DNA of 20,433 nucleotides from an uncultured Corynebacterium sp. (GCF_946221105.1 NZ_CAMICL010000038.1:1-20433); one strand, 5' to 3'; numbered from the stretch's first letter, positions 6,924 to 14,000 are shown. Numbers and translations are program-made. The notes: generated by a model not told the origin, from the letters alone.

Positions 6924-7572
6924 GCAAGACAACACCCCAGAAAACAAGCTCAACGGCAACGACGCTGTGAACCTCGCGGCGGAGCAGTCCAAGGAGACCG
7001 CGCACCGCAACATCCCGGAGCTGGGCTTCGAGGACATGCCGCTCGAGGCGGACACGGCCAACCTGCGTTACGGACCATCGCTTCACGACGGACTGTTGGC
7101 CCTGCTGCCGCTCGTCGGCGTGTGGACCGGCTCCGGCCAGGCCAACGACCCGTCCGACCCGGAGGGCGAGGAGTACGCCTTTGGCCAGCAGCTCGTCATC
7201 TCCCACGACGGCGAGAACTACCTGCGCTTCGAGTCCCGCATCTGGCGCCTGGATTCCGAGGGCAACGCCACCGGCGCGGACCAGCGCGAGGTGGGGTTCT
7301 GGCGCATCTCGCTCAAGGACGAGATCGAGGTGACGCTGACGAACTCCCGCGGCCTGGTGGAGATCATGTACGGCGGGCTGGTCAACGAGCGCGCGTGGCA
7401 GCTCACCAGCGCCTCCACCATCGCCACGGAGACCGGCCCGGCGGCCCACGGCCCGGGCAAGCGCCTCTACGGCCTGATGCCCAACAACAACCTGGGCTGG
7501 GTGGACGAGCGCGCCGTCGACGGCGAGATGGTGCCCTACATGTCCGCCGAGCTGAAGCGAGTGGCGGGTTAA
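6916..7572 (+). CDS. FABP/nitrobindin-like (THAP4 heme-binding domain) protein
   Basis: This 218-residue protein has a lipocalin-type beta-barrel of the FABP-like/nitrobindin family (mycobacterial Rv0813c at the same locus). The diagnostic GVWTGSGQA (residues 68-76) opens the barrel after a polar ~60-residue N-terminal extension that is longer than in most relatives. Barrel strands follow (QQLVISHDG, NYLRFESRIWRL, REVGFWRI, IEVTLTNSRGLVEIMYGG). A histidine at 178 in PAAHGPG lies near where nitrobindins bind heme, but I cannot confirm that it is the ligand. The ligand is therefore unknown: heme, NO or a hydrophobic molecule. The ATG at 6916 overlaps the lmeA stop, which implies translational coupling. 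A TTG nine bases upstream is less likely. Confidence 0.85.
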   Translation: MTEQDNTPENKLNGNDAVNLAAEQSKETAHRNIPELGFEDMPLEADTANLRYGPSLHDGLLALLPLVGVWTGSGQANDPSDPEGEEYAFGQQLVISHDGENYLRFESRIWRLDSEGNATGADQREVGFWRISLKDEIEVTLTNSRGLVEIMYGGLVNERAWQLTSASTIATETGPAAHGPGKRLYGLMPNNNLGWVDERAVDGEMVPYMSAELKRVAG

Positions 7573-8465
7573 GCTATCGCGTCTTCTATGAGCTGCCTGA
7601 TCTCCGGCGCATTGCCGGGGGCGGGCAGCTTTTCGCCGTCGAGACGCTTCACGCGCGCGGCGATGCGGGTGGAGCTGACCAGCCAGACGGACTCCGCCTT
7701 GAACAGCTCGCTGAGGTAGATGTCCTTGGCCTTGCACTTCCAGCCCAGCGTCTCCGCGTGCTCGAAGACGGCGGCCTGGGTGGTGCCGGCCATCACGCCC
7801 GCACCCGGGGCGGGGGTGCGCAGGCGGCCGCCCTTTTTCACCATGAGCACGCTCGACGTCGCGCCTTCGAGCACGCGGCCGGTGTCCGGGTCGACGTAGA
7901 TGATGTCGTCCGCGCCCTGCTCCCCCGCCCAGCGCAGCGCGGCCATGGTCAGCGCGTAGTTCAGCGTCTTTGCGCCGTCGCGCATCCACGGCACGTCCAA
8001 GTCGATGGCGTAGCCGCGCGGGGTGGTCAGCACGCTCACGCCGCGTTCGCGCTGGCGCCGCACCTTCTCCGGCAGAGGCCGCACGGTGATCCACGCGGTG
8101 GGCACGCCCGTGGTTTCGCGCCCGCGGGTCATGGTCCACGTGCACTTGGCTTCAATGTCCGGGGCGTCCCCGCGCTCCCGGCAGTAGTCCGCCACGGCCT
8201 CCTCGGTCGCGCGGATCCAGTGCTCCCGGCCCGGCTCCGGCAGGCCCAAAAGCTCCGCGGAGCGCGCGAAGCGCTTGAAGTGCTTGCCCAGGTTCTGCGG
8301 TTTGCCCCCACGCACCAGGATGGATTCGAAGATGCCGTCGCCGCGGGTGACGGCAGCGTCGTCCCAGAACACGTGCGGCATGTTCGGGTTCTGGCGCCGC
8401 ACCGAGCCGCCGAACGGCTCCACCAGGTAGATCACGGGCGCGGGCGTTAGCTGGGGAAAAACCAT
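7569..8465 (-). CDS. pabC: Class IV PLP aminotransferase, probable aminodeoxychorismate lyase
   Basis: This 298-residue protein is a fold-type IV pyridoxal-phosphate enzyme. The Schiff-base lysine is K166 in GAKTLNYALTMAA, and the cofactor-binding segment is VLEGATSSVLMV around E200. The early RGDGIFESI motif (41-49) is also typical. The family includes aminodeoxychorismate lyase (pabC, pyruvate release to give 4-aminobenzoate for folate), branched-chain and D-amino acid aminotransferases. The length, and the position next to a folate-binding YgfZ gene as in mycobacteria (Rv0812/Rv0811c), favour PabC, but sequence reading does not exclude D-amino acid aminotransferase. The ATG at 8465 follows TATCAT by 9 bases, so the message may be leaderless. 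The stop shares TTAA with the converging FABP-like gene. Confidence 0.8.
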   Translation of the reverse strand: MVFPQLTPAPVIYLVEPFGGSVRRQNPNMPHVFWDDAAVTRGDGIFESILVRGGKPQNLGKHFKRFARSAELLGLPEPGREHWIRATEEAVADYCRERGDAPDIEAKCTWTMTRGRETTGVPTAWITVRPLPEKVRRQRERGVSVLTTPRGYAIDLDVPWMRDGAKTLNYALTMAALRWAGEQGADDIIYVDPDTGRVLEGATSSVLMVKKGGRLRTPAPGAGVMAGTTQAAVFEHAETLGWKCKAKDIYLSELFKAESVWLVSSTRIAARVKRLDGEKLPAPGNAPEIRQLIEDAIA

Positions 8466-8487
8466 AGTGCCCCTATGATAGGCGCCC
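8466..8487. promoter_or_regulatory. Bidirectional compact promoter between pabC and ygfZ
   Basis: Only 22 bases separate the two divergent start codons. At their centre is the near-palindrome ctatgatag (8473-8481). It gives TATGAT on the + strand (8474-8479, 8 bases before the ygfZ ATG) and TATCAT on the - strand (8480-8475, 9 bases before the pabC ATG). Both fit a -10 box with the transcript starting at or next to the start codon. The two -10 boxes overlap physically, so RNA polymerase could occupy only one direction at a time. Confidence 0.65.
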
Positions 8488-9540
8488 ATGGGTTACGCAT
8501 CGGAGCTTTTGACACGTCCCGGCGCACAGGAGCTGCCCGGGGACTCGCTTCTCGACGCCAAAGGTGTCCCCTGGCACTACGGCAACCCCCTCGTGGAGCA
8601 GCGCATCACCGAACCGACGCTGGTGGACCGCTCCCACCGCGCCGTCGTCGCCGTCTCGGGCCCGGACGCGCCGACATTCCTCAACAACTTGCTCTCGCAG
8701 AAGCTGGACGACGTCGCCGACGGCTTCGCCGCCTCCGCCCTGGACCTGGACGCGCAGGGCCGCATCCTGCACCACGCGGACGTGGCGGTTGCAGACGGCG
8801 TCTACTACTTCGACCTGCCCTCCTACCAGCGCGAATCCTTCGTGGACTTCCTGCGCAAGATGGTGTTCTGGTCTGAGGTGACCATCGAGGAGCCGGACCT
8901 GGGCGTGCTGACCATCCTGGGCCCGGTGGCGCAGCCGGCCTTGGGCCAGGCGTTCACCCGCCGCCTGGACGGCTGGGGCGGGGTCGGCCGCACCGACATT
9001 GCGGTGCCACGACCGCAGATCGCCGAGGTCGCGGACCAGTTCCCGCTCGCGGGTCTGATGGCGTTCACTGCCTACCGTGTCGCCGCCGGCGAGCCGGAAC
9101 CGCGGGCGGATCTGGACGAAAAATCCATCCCGCACGAGGCGCCGAACCTGATCAACCGCGGCGAGGCCATCCGCGCCGTCCACCTGGAAAAGGGCTGCTA
9201 CCGGGGGCAGGAAACGGTCGCGCGCGTGGAGAACCTGGGCCGCTCCCCCAGGCTTTTGGTCAAGCTGCAGCTGGACGGCTCCGCTCCGAACGAGCCGGAA
9301 ATCGGCGCGGAGATCACCGCCGGCGGGCGCAAGGTGGGCCGCGTGGGCACCGTGGTGCACGACGCCGACGAGGGTCCGGTTGCGCTGGCTTTGGTGAAGC
9401 GTTCTGCGTTGCAGGCGCCGCTGGATATCGGCGGAACGGCGGCGTCGGTGGACCAGTTGTCGTTGCCGGACGATGAAGGCGAGCATGCGGGACGTCGTGC
9501 CGTCGATAGGCTCAGGCGTGGACCTGAGAGCCAGCTATAA
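8488..9540 (+). CDS. ygfZ: Folate-binding YgfZ/GcvT-like protein
   Basis: This 350-residue protein belongs to the YgfZ family, related to the glycine-cleavage T protein, which uses folate to help repair or assemble certain Fe-S enzymes. The signature KGCYRGQE is at residues 235-242, with conserved Cys237. The N-terminal part shows VSGPDAPTFLNNLLSQKL (56-73), the folate-domain opening of the family. The C-terminus ends in a Glu/Arg-rich tail (DDEGEHAGRRAVDRLRRGPESQL, about 328-350) that looks disordered. The start at 8488 is preceded by TATGAT at 8 bases and has no good Shine-Dalgarno, so it is probably leaderless. It is divergent from pabC. The mycobacterial equivalent by position is Rv0811c. 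Confidence 0.9.
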   Translation: MGYASELLTRPGAQELPGDSLLDAKGVPWHYGNPLVEQRITEPTLVDRSHRAVVAVSGPDAPTFLNNLLSQKLDDVADGFAASALDLDAQGRILHHADVAVADGVYYFDLPSYQRESFVDFLRKMVFWSEVTIEEPDLGVLTILGPVAQPALGQAFTRRLDGWGGVGRTDIAVPRPQIAEVADQFPLAGLMAFTAYRVAAGEPEPRADLDEKSIPHEAPNLINRGEAIRAVHLEKGCYRGQETVARVENLGRSPRLLVKLQLDGSAPNEPEIGAEITAGGRKVGRVGTVVHDADEGPVALALVKRSALQAPLDIGGTAASVDQLSLPDDEGEHAGRRAVDRLRRGPESQL

Positions 9541-9583
9541 GTGCTGTTCAGACCCCCGAAGCGCATTTTTCCTGAGCGCAAGC

Positions 9584-9589
9584 TATAGT
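9584..9589 (+). promoter_or_regulatory. Candidate -10 for the DUF3073 gene
   Basis: The hexamer TATAGT is a good -10 match. It would start transcription near 9596 and give a leader of about 75 bases before the ATG at 9672. The leader contains two copies of ggccgcc (9623-9629 and 9639-9645) separated by tcttaagaa. No clear -35 is visible. Confidence 0.45.
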
Positions 9590-9671
9590 GTCCTACAGGA
9601 AAATATCGTAAATAAGTATGAGGCCGCCTCTTAAGAAGGCCGCCCAAGAACCACCTCAAGGGGGTCACGCC

Positions 9672-9872
9672 ATGGGCCGCGGACGCGCAAAAGCCAAGCA
9701 GACCAAGGTTGCTCGCCAGCTGAAGTACAACTCTCCCGAAATGGACCTGGATTCCCTGCAGCGAGAGCTTGCAGGCCAGGCCCCGCGACGCAGCTGGGAC
9801 GACGATGAGGCTGAGGTGGACGACCAATACGCGGAATACGCGGACTGGGACGACGAGGACGACGACCGCTAG
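9672..9872 (+). CDS. DUF3073 small protein
   Basis: This 66-residue protein is a member of the actinobacterial DUF3073 family, whose function is unknown to me. The start MGRGRAKAKQTKVARQLKY is the family hallmark. Charge is strongly split: the first ~19 residues are basic (Arg/Lys), and the last ~24 are almost all Asp/Glu with scattered Tyr and Trp (from DDDEAEVDDQ to DEDDDR). Such a basic-head, acidic-tail protein could bind nucleic acid or ribosomes, but that is speculation. The ATG at 9672 follows AAGGGGG with 7-base spacing. An in-frame ATG at 9618 lacks a ribosome site and is not used. A strong shared terminator follows. The mycobacterial equivalent by position is Rv0810c. Confidence 0.88.
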   Translation: MGRGRAKAKQTKVARQLKYNSPEMDLDSLQRELAGQAPRRSWDDDEAEVDDQYAEYADWDDEDDDR

Positions 9873-9888
9873 TCCACAGCCTCAATGA

Positions 9889-9920
9889 AAAAGCACCCCT
9901 TGCCGGGGTGCTTTTCCTTT
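9889..9920. terminator. Bidirectional terminator between DUF3073 gene and purM
   Basis: A 7-bp GC stem, gcacccc (9893-9899) with ggggtgc (9905-9911), is flanked by aaaa (9889-9892) and tttt (9912-9915). The loop is 5 bases and further T residues run to 9920. It lies 16 bases after the DUF3073 stop and just after the purM stop (9924, - strand). It has the A-stem-T form of a terminator that works in both directions. Confidence 0.88.
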
Positions 9921-9923
9921 TGC

Positions 9924-10991
9924 CTAGTACTGCGGGTGCGAGCCGGTGAGCACCGCGCGGGCGGTGTCTTCCTCGCCCGCGGCGCGGACCTCGCCGAGAT
10001 CCCACGCGTCGATGTGGCGCGCGGCCAGGATGGCCAGAGCGCGGTCCCGGTCCTCCGGGCTGACGACGGCGACCATGCCGACGCCCATGTTGAACGTCTT
10101 CTCCATCTCCTCGTCCGGCACCTGGCCGACGGACTTGATGGTGCGGAAGATCGGGCCCGGGGTCCAGGTGGTGCGGCGCATGTCCGCCACCATGCCCTCG
10201 GGGATGATGCGCTCCATGTTGCCGGCCAGGCCGCCGCCGGTGACGTGGCAGAAGGTGCGCACCTCGCACTCCGCGGCCAGCGCCAGGCAGTCCAGGGCGT
10301 AGATGCGGGTCGGCTCCAGCAGCTCCTCGCCGAGGGTGCGGCCCAGCTCCTCCATTTCCGCATCCAGGGGCAGCCCGGCGCGCTCCAGCAGCACGTGGCG
10401 GGCCAGGGAGTAGCCGTTGGAGTGCAGGCCGGAAGAGGCCATCGCGATGATGGAATCGCCCTCGCGGACCTTGTCCGGGCCGAGCAGCTCGGCGGCCTCG
10501 ACGACGCCGACGGCGGTGGCGGAGACGTCGTACTCGTCCGGGTCCATCACGCCCGGGTGCTCAGCGGTCTCGCCGCCGAGCAGCGCGCAGCCGGCCTGGA
10601 CGCAGCCCTCGGCGATGCCGGAGACGATCTCGGCGACCTTCTCCGGCACGACCTTGCCGATGGCGATGTAGTCCTGCAGGAACAGCGGCTCGGCGCCGCA
10701 GACGACCAGGTCGTCCACGCACATGGCCACCAGGTCGATGCCGATGGTGTCGTGCTTGTCCATGGCCTGCGCCACCGCGAGCTTCGTGCCCACGCCGTCG
10801 GAGCCTGCCGCCAGCAGCGGCTCTTTGTACTTGCCCAGCGCAAACAGGCCGGCGAAGCCGCCCAGTCCGCCACGGACCTCAGGGCGGGTGGCGCGCTTGG
10901 CGTGCGGTGCGAAAAGCTCCACGGCCTTGTCGCCGGCCTCGATGGACACACCGGCGGCTTCGTAGGAAACCGGATTCTGTTCAGTACTCAT
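9924..10991 (-). CDS. purM: Phosphoribosylformylglycinamidine cyclo-ligase (AIR synthetase)
   Basis: This 355-residue enzyme closes the imidazole ring of FGAM using ATP to form AIR (EC 6.3.3.1), the fifth step of de novo purine synthesis. Motifs of the family are clear: AAGSDGVGTKL at 61-71 (ATP and substrate loop), GIDLVAMCVDDL at 84-95, GGETAEHPGVM at 139-149 and the late CHVTGGGLAGN glycine loop. The length is normal. The ATG at 10991 begins on the base next to the purF stop codon, with AAAGGTG about 12 bases upstream inside purF, so translation of the two is probably coupled. Confidence 0.97.
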   Translation of the reverse strand: MSTEQNPVSYEAAGVSIEAGDKAVELFAPHAKRATRPEVRGGLGGFAGLFALGKYKEPLLAAGSDGVGTKLAVAQAMDKHDTIGIDLVAMCVDDLVVCGAEPLFLQDYIAIGKVVPEKVAEIVSGIAEGCVQAGCALLGGETAEHPGVMDPDEYDVSATAVGVVEAAELLGPDKVREGDSIIAMASSGLHSNGYSLARHVLLERAGLPLDAEMEELGRTLGEELLEPTRIYALDCLALAAECEVRTFCHVTGGGLAGNMERIIPEGMVADMRRTTWTPGPIFRTIKSVGQVPDEEMEKTFNMGVGMVAVVSPEDRDRALAILAARHIDAWDLGEVRAAGEEDTARAVLTGSHPQY

Positions 10992-12509
10992 TTAGGCTTC
11001 TGCACCTTTCTGGATGCGTCGGACAAGGTCGGCGTTGTGGTTGCCCTCGGGCAGGCCCAGCGGGTAATCGCCGGTGAAGCAGGCCGCGCAGAGGTTTTCC
11101 TTGGGCTGGTTCGAGGCGGCGATCATGTCGTCGATAGGCACGAATGCCAGCGAATCCGCACCGACCATCGTACGGATGGACTCGGCGATCGCCTCGTCCG
11201 AATCGGTGCGGCCGTGGTTGGCAATCAGCTCGCCGGGGCTGGCGAAGTCGATGCCGTAGAAGCACGGCCACTTCACCGGCGGCGACGCGATGCGCACGTG
11301 CACCTCCGCCGCGCCCGCCTCCCGCAGCATACGGATGAGCTTGCGCTGAGTGTTGCCGCGCACGATGGAATCGTCCACCACCACGAGCTTTTTGCCCTCG
11401 ATGACCTCGCGCACCGGGTTGAGCTTCAGGCGCAGGCCCAGCTGGCGCAGGGTGTCGGAGGGTTGGATGAACGTGCGGCCCACGTAGGCGTTTTTCATCA
11501 TGCCCTGCTTGAACGGGATTCCCGACGCCTCCGCGTAGCCGATCGCGGCTGGGGTGCCGGATTCCGGCACGGGCATGACCAGGTCCGCCTCCACTGGGCT
11601 CACCTTGGACAGGCGGCGGCCGATCTCGATGCGCGAGGCGTTGACGGTCTGGCCGTCGATGACGGAATCGGGGCGCGCCACGTAGACGTACTCGAACACG
11701 CAGTGCGCCTTCGGGGTCTCCGCGAAGCGCTCGGAGTGCACGCCGGTCTCGTCGATGGCGACCATCTCGCCCGGCTCGATGTCGCGGACGAAGGAGGCGC
11801 CGACGATGTCCAGCGCGCAGGTCTCGGAGGCAACCACCCAGCCGCCGTCGAGGCGGCCCAGCGACAGCGGCCGGACGCCGTGCGGGTCGCGCGCGGCGTA
11901 GAGCGTGTGGCCGTCGGTGACCATGAAACAGAAGGCGCCCTTGACGCGAGGCAGGAGTTCACGTGCGGCGTCGAGAAGCGTCTTGCCCTCGGTGACCAGA
12001 TCGGCCAGCAGCGCAGAAACCACCGCGGTGTCCGAGGACGAGCCCTGGCCATTCACCCCGGTAGGGGAAATGAGCTTTTTCTCAATCGCCTCGTTCTGCA
12101 GCTCCAGGTAGTTGACCAAGTTGCCGTTGTGCGCCAGCGCGATGTCCGTGCCGTTGGGCGAGGTGCGGAACATCGGCTGGACGTTCTCCCACGAGTTGCC
12201 CCCGGCCGTGGAGTATCGGGTGTGCCCGATCGCCACATCGCCCTGCAGCGCCTCCAGCGCGGGTTCGTCGAAGACCTGGCTGACCAGACCGGTGTCCTTG
12301 AACACCACCAACTTGTCCGGGTCTCCCACCGCGATGCCCGCGCCCTCCTGGCCGCGGTGCTGCAGCGCGAACAGGCCGAAGTAGCTCAGTTTGGCCACGT
12401 CCTCGCCCGGCGCCCAAACGCCGAACACGCCGCACTCGTCGCGCGGGGTGTCGCTGTCGATGTCGAAGTCCTGACTTGGTTTAGGGCTCTCCGTAAACAC
12501 GCCCCTCAC
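10992..12509 (-). CDS. purF: Amidophosphoribosyltransferase
   Basis: This 505-residue enzyme makes phosphoribosylamine from PRPP and glutamine (EC 2.4.2.14), the committed and feedback-regulated step of purine synthesis. The N-terminal nucleophile is Cys26 in DECGVFG, preceded by a ~25-residue propeptide as in the Bacillus-type enzyme. HTRYST at 96-101 and AHNGN at 126-130 mark the glutaminase site. VVVDDSIVRGNT at 376-387 is the PRPP loop. Four cysteines (C270, C416, C474, C477) sit where the Bacillus-type enzyme binds a 4Fe-4S cluster. The listed start is the GTG at 12509. The GTG at 12500 is at least as likely, because a TACAGT hexamer ends 7 bases before it, which fits a leaderless message; in that case the propeptide is three residues shorter. 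Confidence 0.96.
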   Translation of the reverse strand: MRGVFTESPKPSQDFDIDSDTPRDECGVFGVWAPGEDVAKLSYFGLFALQHRGQEGAGIAVGDPDKLVVFKDTGLVSQVFDEPALEALQGDVAIGHTRYSTAGGNSWENVQPMFRTSPNGTDIALAHNGNLVNYLELQNEAIEKKLISPTGVNGQGSSSDTAVVSALLADLVTEGKTLLDAARELLPRVKGAFCFMVTDGHTLYAARDPHGVRPLSLGRLDGGWVVASETCALDIVGASFVRDIEPGEMVAIDETGVHSERFAETPKAHCVFEYVYVARPDSVIDGQTVNASRIEIGRRLSKVSPVEADLVMPVPESGTPAAIGYAEASGIPFKQGMMKNAYVGRTFIQPSDTLRQLGLRLKLNPVREVIEGKKLVVVDDSIVRGNTQRKLIRMLREAGAAEVHVRIASPPVKWPCFYGIDFASPGELIANHGRTDSDEAIAESIRTMVGADSLAFVPIDDMIAASNQPKENLCAACFTGDYPLGLPEGNHNADLVRRIQKGAEA

Positions 12510-12513
12510 TGTA
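12508..12513 (-). promoter_or_regulatory. Candidate -10 for purF
   Basis: On the - strand TACAGT (TAnnnT type) ends 7 bases before the GTG at 12500 and overlaps the alternative GTG at 12509. If it is real, purF has its own leaderless promoter in addition to read-through from the SCP-like gene 15 bases upstream. A TTGCGC lies 19 bases further upstream as a possible -35. Confidence 0.35.
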
Positions 12514-12524
12514 TCCGAGTCCGC

Positions 12525-12905
12525 TTAGCGCAGCGCAATCACGGGAAGGCCAGCGGCGATTTCGGCGGCGCGGGAGCCGGAGGCGTCGATAGTCCCCCGC
12601 TCGAGCTCCTCGCCGAAGGTGGTCAGCCCAGTAGCCAGCCGCAGCCACGTCTCCGGTTTCATCTCCACCACGTTCGGCGGGGTGCCGCGCGTGTGCCGCG
12701 GCCCCTCGACGCACTGCACCGCCACAAACGGCGGCACGCGCAGCTCCACCGAGTGGCCCGGGAGCTCCTCGGCGAGGGTGCGCGCGGTGCGTCGGCAAGC
12801 ATTCGCAAGCTCGCTTCTCGACGACTCCGCCTCGCCACCTTCCAACCACCCAGCCACCTGCTGGATCGCCTCACGTGTCAGCGCCGGGTCTTGTTTCTGC
12901 ACCAT
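12525..12905 (-). CDS. Sterol-carrier-like (SCP) family protein of unknown function
   Basis: This 126-residue protein resembles the actinobacterial 'sterol carrier family protein' found just upstream of purF in mycobacteria (Rv0807). The visible core is VELRVPPFVAVQCVEGPRHTRG (53-74) followed by PPNVVEMKPETWLRLATG (76-93), in which the last segment resembles the hydrophobic helix and strand of SCP2-like folds. No catalytic motif is seen, and the ligand is unknown. The ATG at 12905 (MVQKQDPALT) has no Shine-Dalgarno but TAATAT lies 8 bases upstream, so it is probably leaderless. It is 15 bases upstream of purF on the same strand, so it would be the first gene of a purF-purM transcript. A longer frame to 13022 overlaps the divergent gene and is rejected. 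Confidence 0.75.
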   Translation of the reverse strand: MVQKQDPALTREAIQQVAGWLEGGEAESSRSELANACRRTARTLAEELPGHSVELRVPPFVAVQCVEGPRHTRGTPPNVVEMKPETWLRLATGLTTFGEELERGTIDASGSRAAEIAAGLPVIALR

Positions 12906-12929
12906 GACACACCATATTAAGGTGGCCCC
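12906..12929. promoter_or_regulatory. Compact divergent promoter region, SCP-like gene / thioesterase
   Basis: The two divergent start codons are 24 bases apart. On the - strand TAATAT (12919-12914) ends 8 bases before the SCP-like ATG, a good leaderless -10. On the + strand TATTAA (12915-12920) lies 9 bases before the thioesterase ATG but matches -10 poorly. The + gene instead has an AAGGTGG ribosome site (12919-12925), so its promoter may lie further upstream. Confidence 0.5.
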
Positions 12930-13937
12930 ATGCCGAATACCCGCGTCGCCGCCGAGCGCTCCCCGTCCGTGACCCTGCGATTCATGGCCTCCCCCACCGA
13001 CGTGCTGCACCACGGCGCCCAAGGTGTCTCCGGCGGCCGCGTGCTGGAGTGGATCGATAAAGCCGCCTACGCCTGCGCCGCACAGTGGTCAGCCACTTAC
13101 TGCGTCACCGCATACGTGGGGCACATCCACTTCACCCGCCCGATCCCCTCGGGCCACATCGTGGAGGTGCGCTCCCGCATCGCCATGACCGGGCGGTCAT
13201 CCATGCACATTGTCAACGAGGTGCTCTCCGCCGACCCCCGCGAGGGCGTGTTCACCCGAGCCTGCGACTGCCTCGTGGTCTTCGTGGCCAAGGACCCCGG
13301 CACCGGCAAGTCCATGGCAGTGCCCACTTTCGTGCCCACCAACGACGAGGAGCGCCGCGTCGCCGATGCCGCGAAGTCCCGCATCGGGCTGCGCCAGGCC
13401 ATCGAGTCGGAGATGGAGGCGCAGACCTACACCGACGACTCCACCGCCCCGCGCATCGTGCACCGCTTCATGGCCAAACCCACCGACGTGAACTGGGGCG
13501 GCAACGTCCACGGCGGCACCGCCATGGAATGGATCGACGAGGCCGGCCTGGCCTGCACCATGGAGTGGTCCGGCGAGCGCACCGTGGCGGTCTACGCCGG
13601 CGGCATCCGCTTCTACCACCCCGTGCACATCGGCGACCTGATCGAGGTGGATGCACGCATAACCCGCACCGACTCGCGCTCCATCCACACCTCGGTGCAC
13701 CTGCGCGCCGGCGACCCGCGCGGCGGGCGCGAAAACCTGAAGGACGCCATCCACGCCACGTTCACCTACATCGGCATCGACATCGACGGCAACCCCCTGC
13801 CGGCGCGCCACTTCACGCCGGTGACCGAGGAGGACAAGCGGCTGTGGGAGCACACGCAGACGCTCAAGGATCTGCGCGGGCAGTACGAGCCGGTACCGCT
13901 GGTCAAGCCGCTGCCGCCGGCGCAGCGCACGTCCTAA
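12930..13937 (+). CDS. Double-hotdog acyl-CoA thioesterase
   Basis: This 335-residue protein is a tandem fusion of two hotdog domains of the acyl-CoA thioesterase/hydrolase type, which cleave acyl-CoA to free acid and CoA. Repeat 1 runs about 17-133 (RFMASPTDV, SGGRVLEWIDKAA, VGHIHFTRPIPSGHIVEV). Repeat 2 runs about 179-290 (RFMAKPTDV, HGGTAMEWIDEAG, GGIRFYHPVHIGDLIEV). The repeats are clearly homologous. Repeat 2 has the canonical N-x-HGG-x5-ID of an active site. Repeat 1 has Gln-Gly-Val-Ser-Gly-Gly in that place, so its activity is uncertain. The ATG at 12930 has AAGGTGG 4 bases upstream. The acyl chain length is unknown; lipid or mycolate metabolism is plausible. The gene separates the two purine operons and reads against them. 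Confidence 0.88.
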   Translation: MPNTRVAAERSPSVTLRFMASPTDVLHHGAQGVSGGRVLEWIDKAAYACAAQWSATYCVTAYVGHIHFTRPIPSGHIVEVRSRIAMTGRSSMHIVNEVLSADPREGVFTRACDCLVVFVAKDPGTGKSMAVPTFVPTNDEERRVADAAKSRIGLRQAIESEMEAQTYTDDSTAPRIVHRFMAKPTDVNWGGNVHGGTAMEWIDEAGLACTMEWSGERTVAVYAGGIRFYHPVHIGDLIEVDARITRTDSRSIHTSVHLRAGDPRGGRENLKDAIHATFTYIGIDIDGNPLPARHFTPVTEEDKRLWEHTQTLKDLRGQYEPVPLVKPLPPAQRTS

Positions 13938-13956
13938 GTTTTCCGCACCCGTATAA

Positions 13957-14000
13957 GCGTTTGGAGAATGTGGCAAATAATTGCCACATTCCCCAAACGC
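13957..14000. repeat. 20-bp inverted repeat between thioesterase gene and purL
   Basis: Arms 13957-13976 and 13981-14000 pair at 19 of 20 positions around the 4-base loop ataa. The pairing can continue past one bulged base into ataa/ttat on the outside. It lies 19 bases after the thioesterase stop and 24 bases after the purL stop, so it is centred between converging genes. There is no run of T on either side, so it is not a standard intrinsic terminator. It may still end or protect both transcripts, or be a repeat or protein-binding palindrome. Confidence 0.8.

Noticed and set aside
9618..9671. In-frame ATG at 9618 for the DUF3073 gene
   Set aside because: No ribosome site precedes it, and family members begin MGRGRAKAKQ, which is encoded from 9672.
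9885..12920. Open frame of 1011 codons on the + strand opposite purM, purF and the SCP-like gene
   Set aside because: It is fully antisense to three well-supported genes. The translation is low-complexity (Val, Leu, His, Asp, Arg, Gly) without domains, as expected from high-GC third positions.
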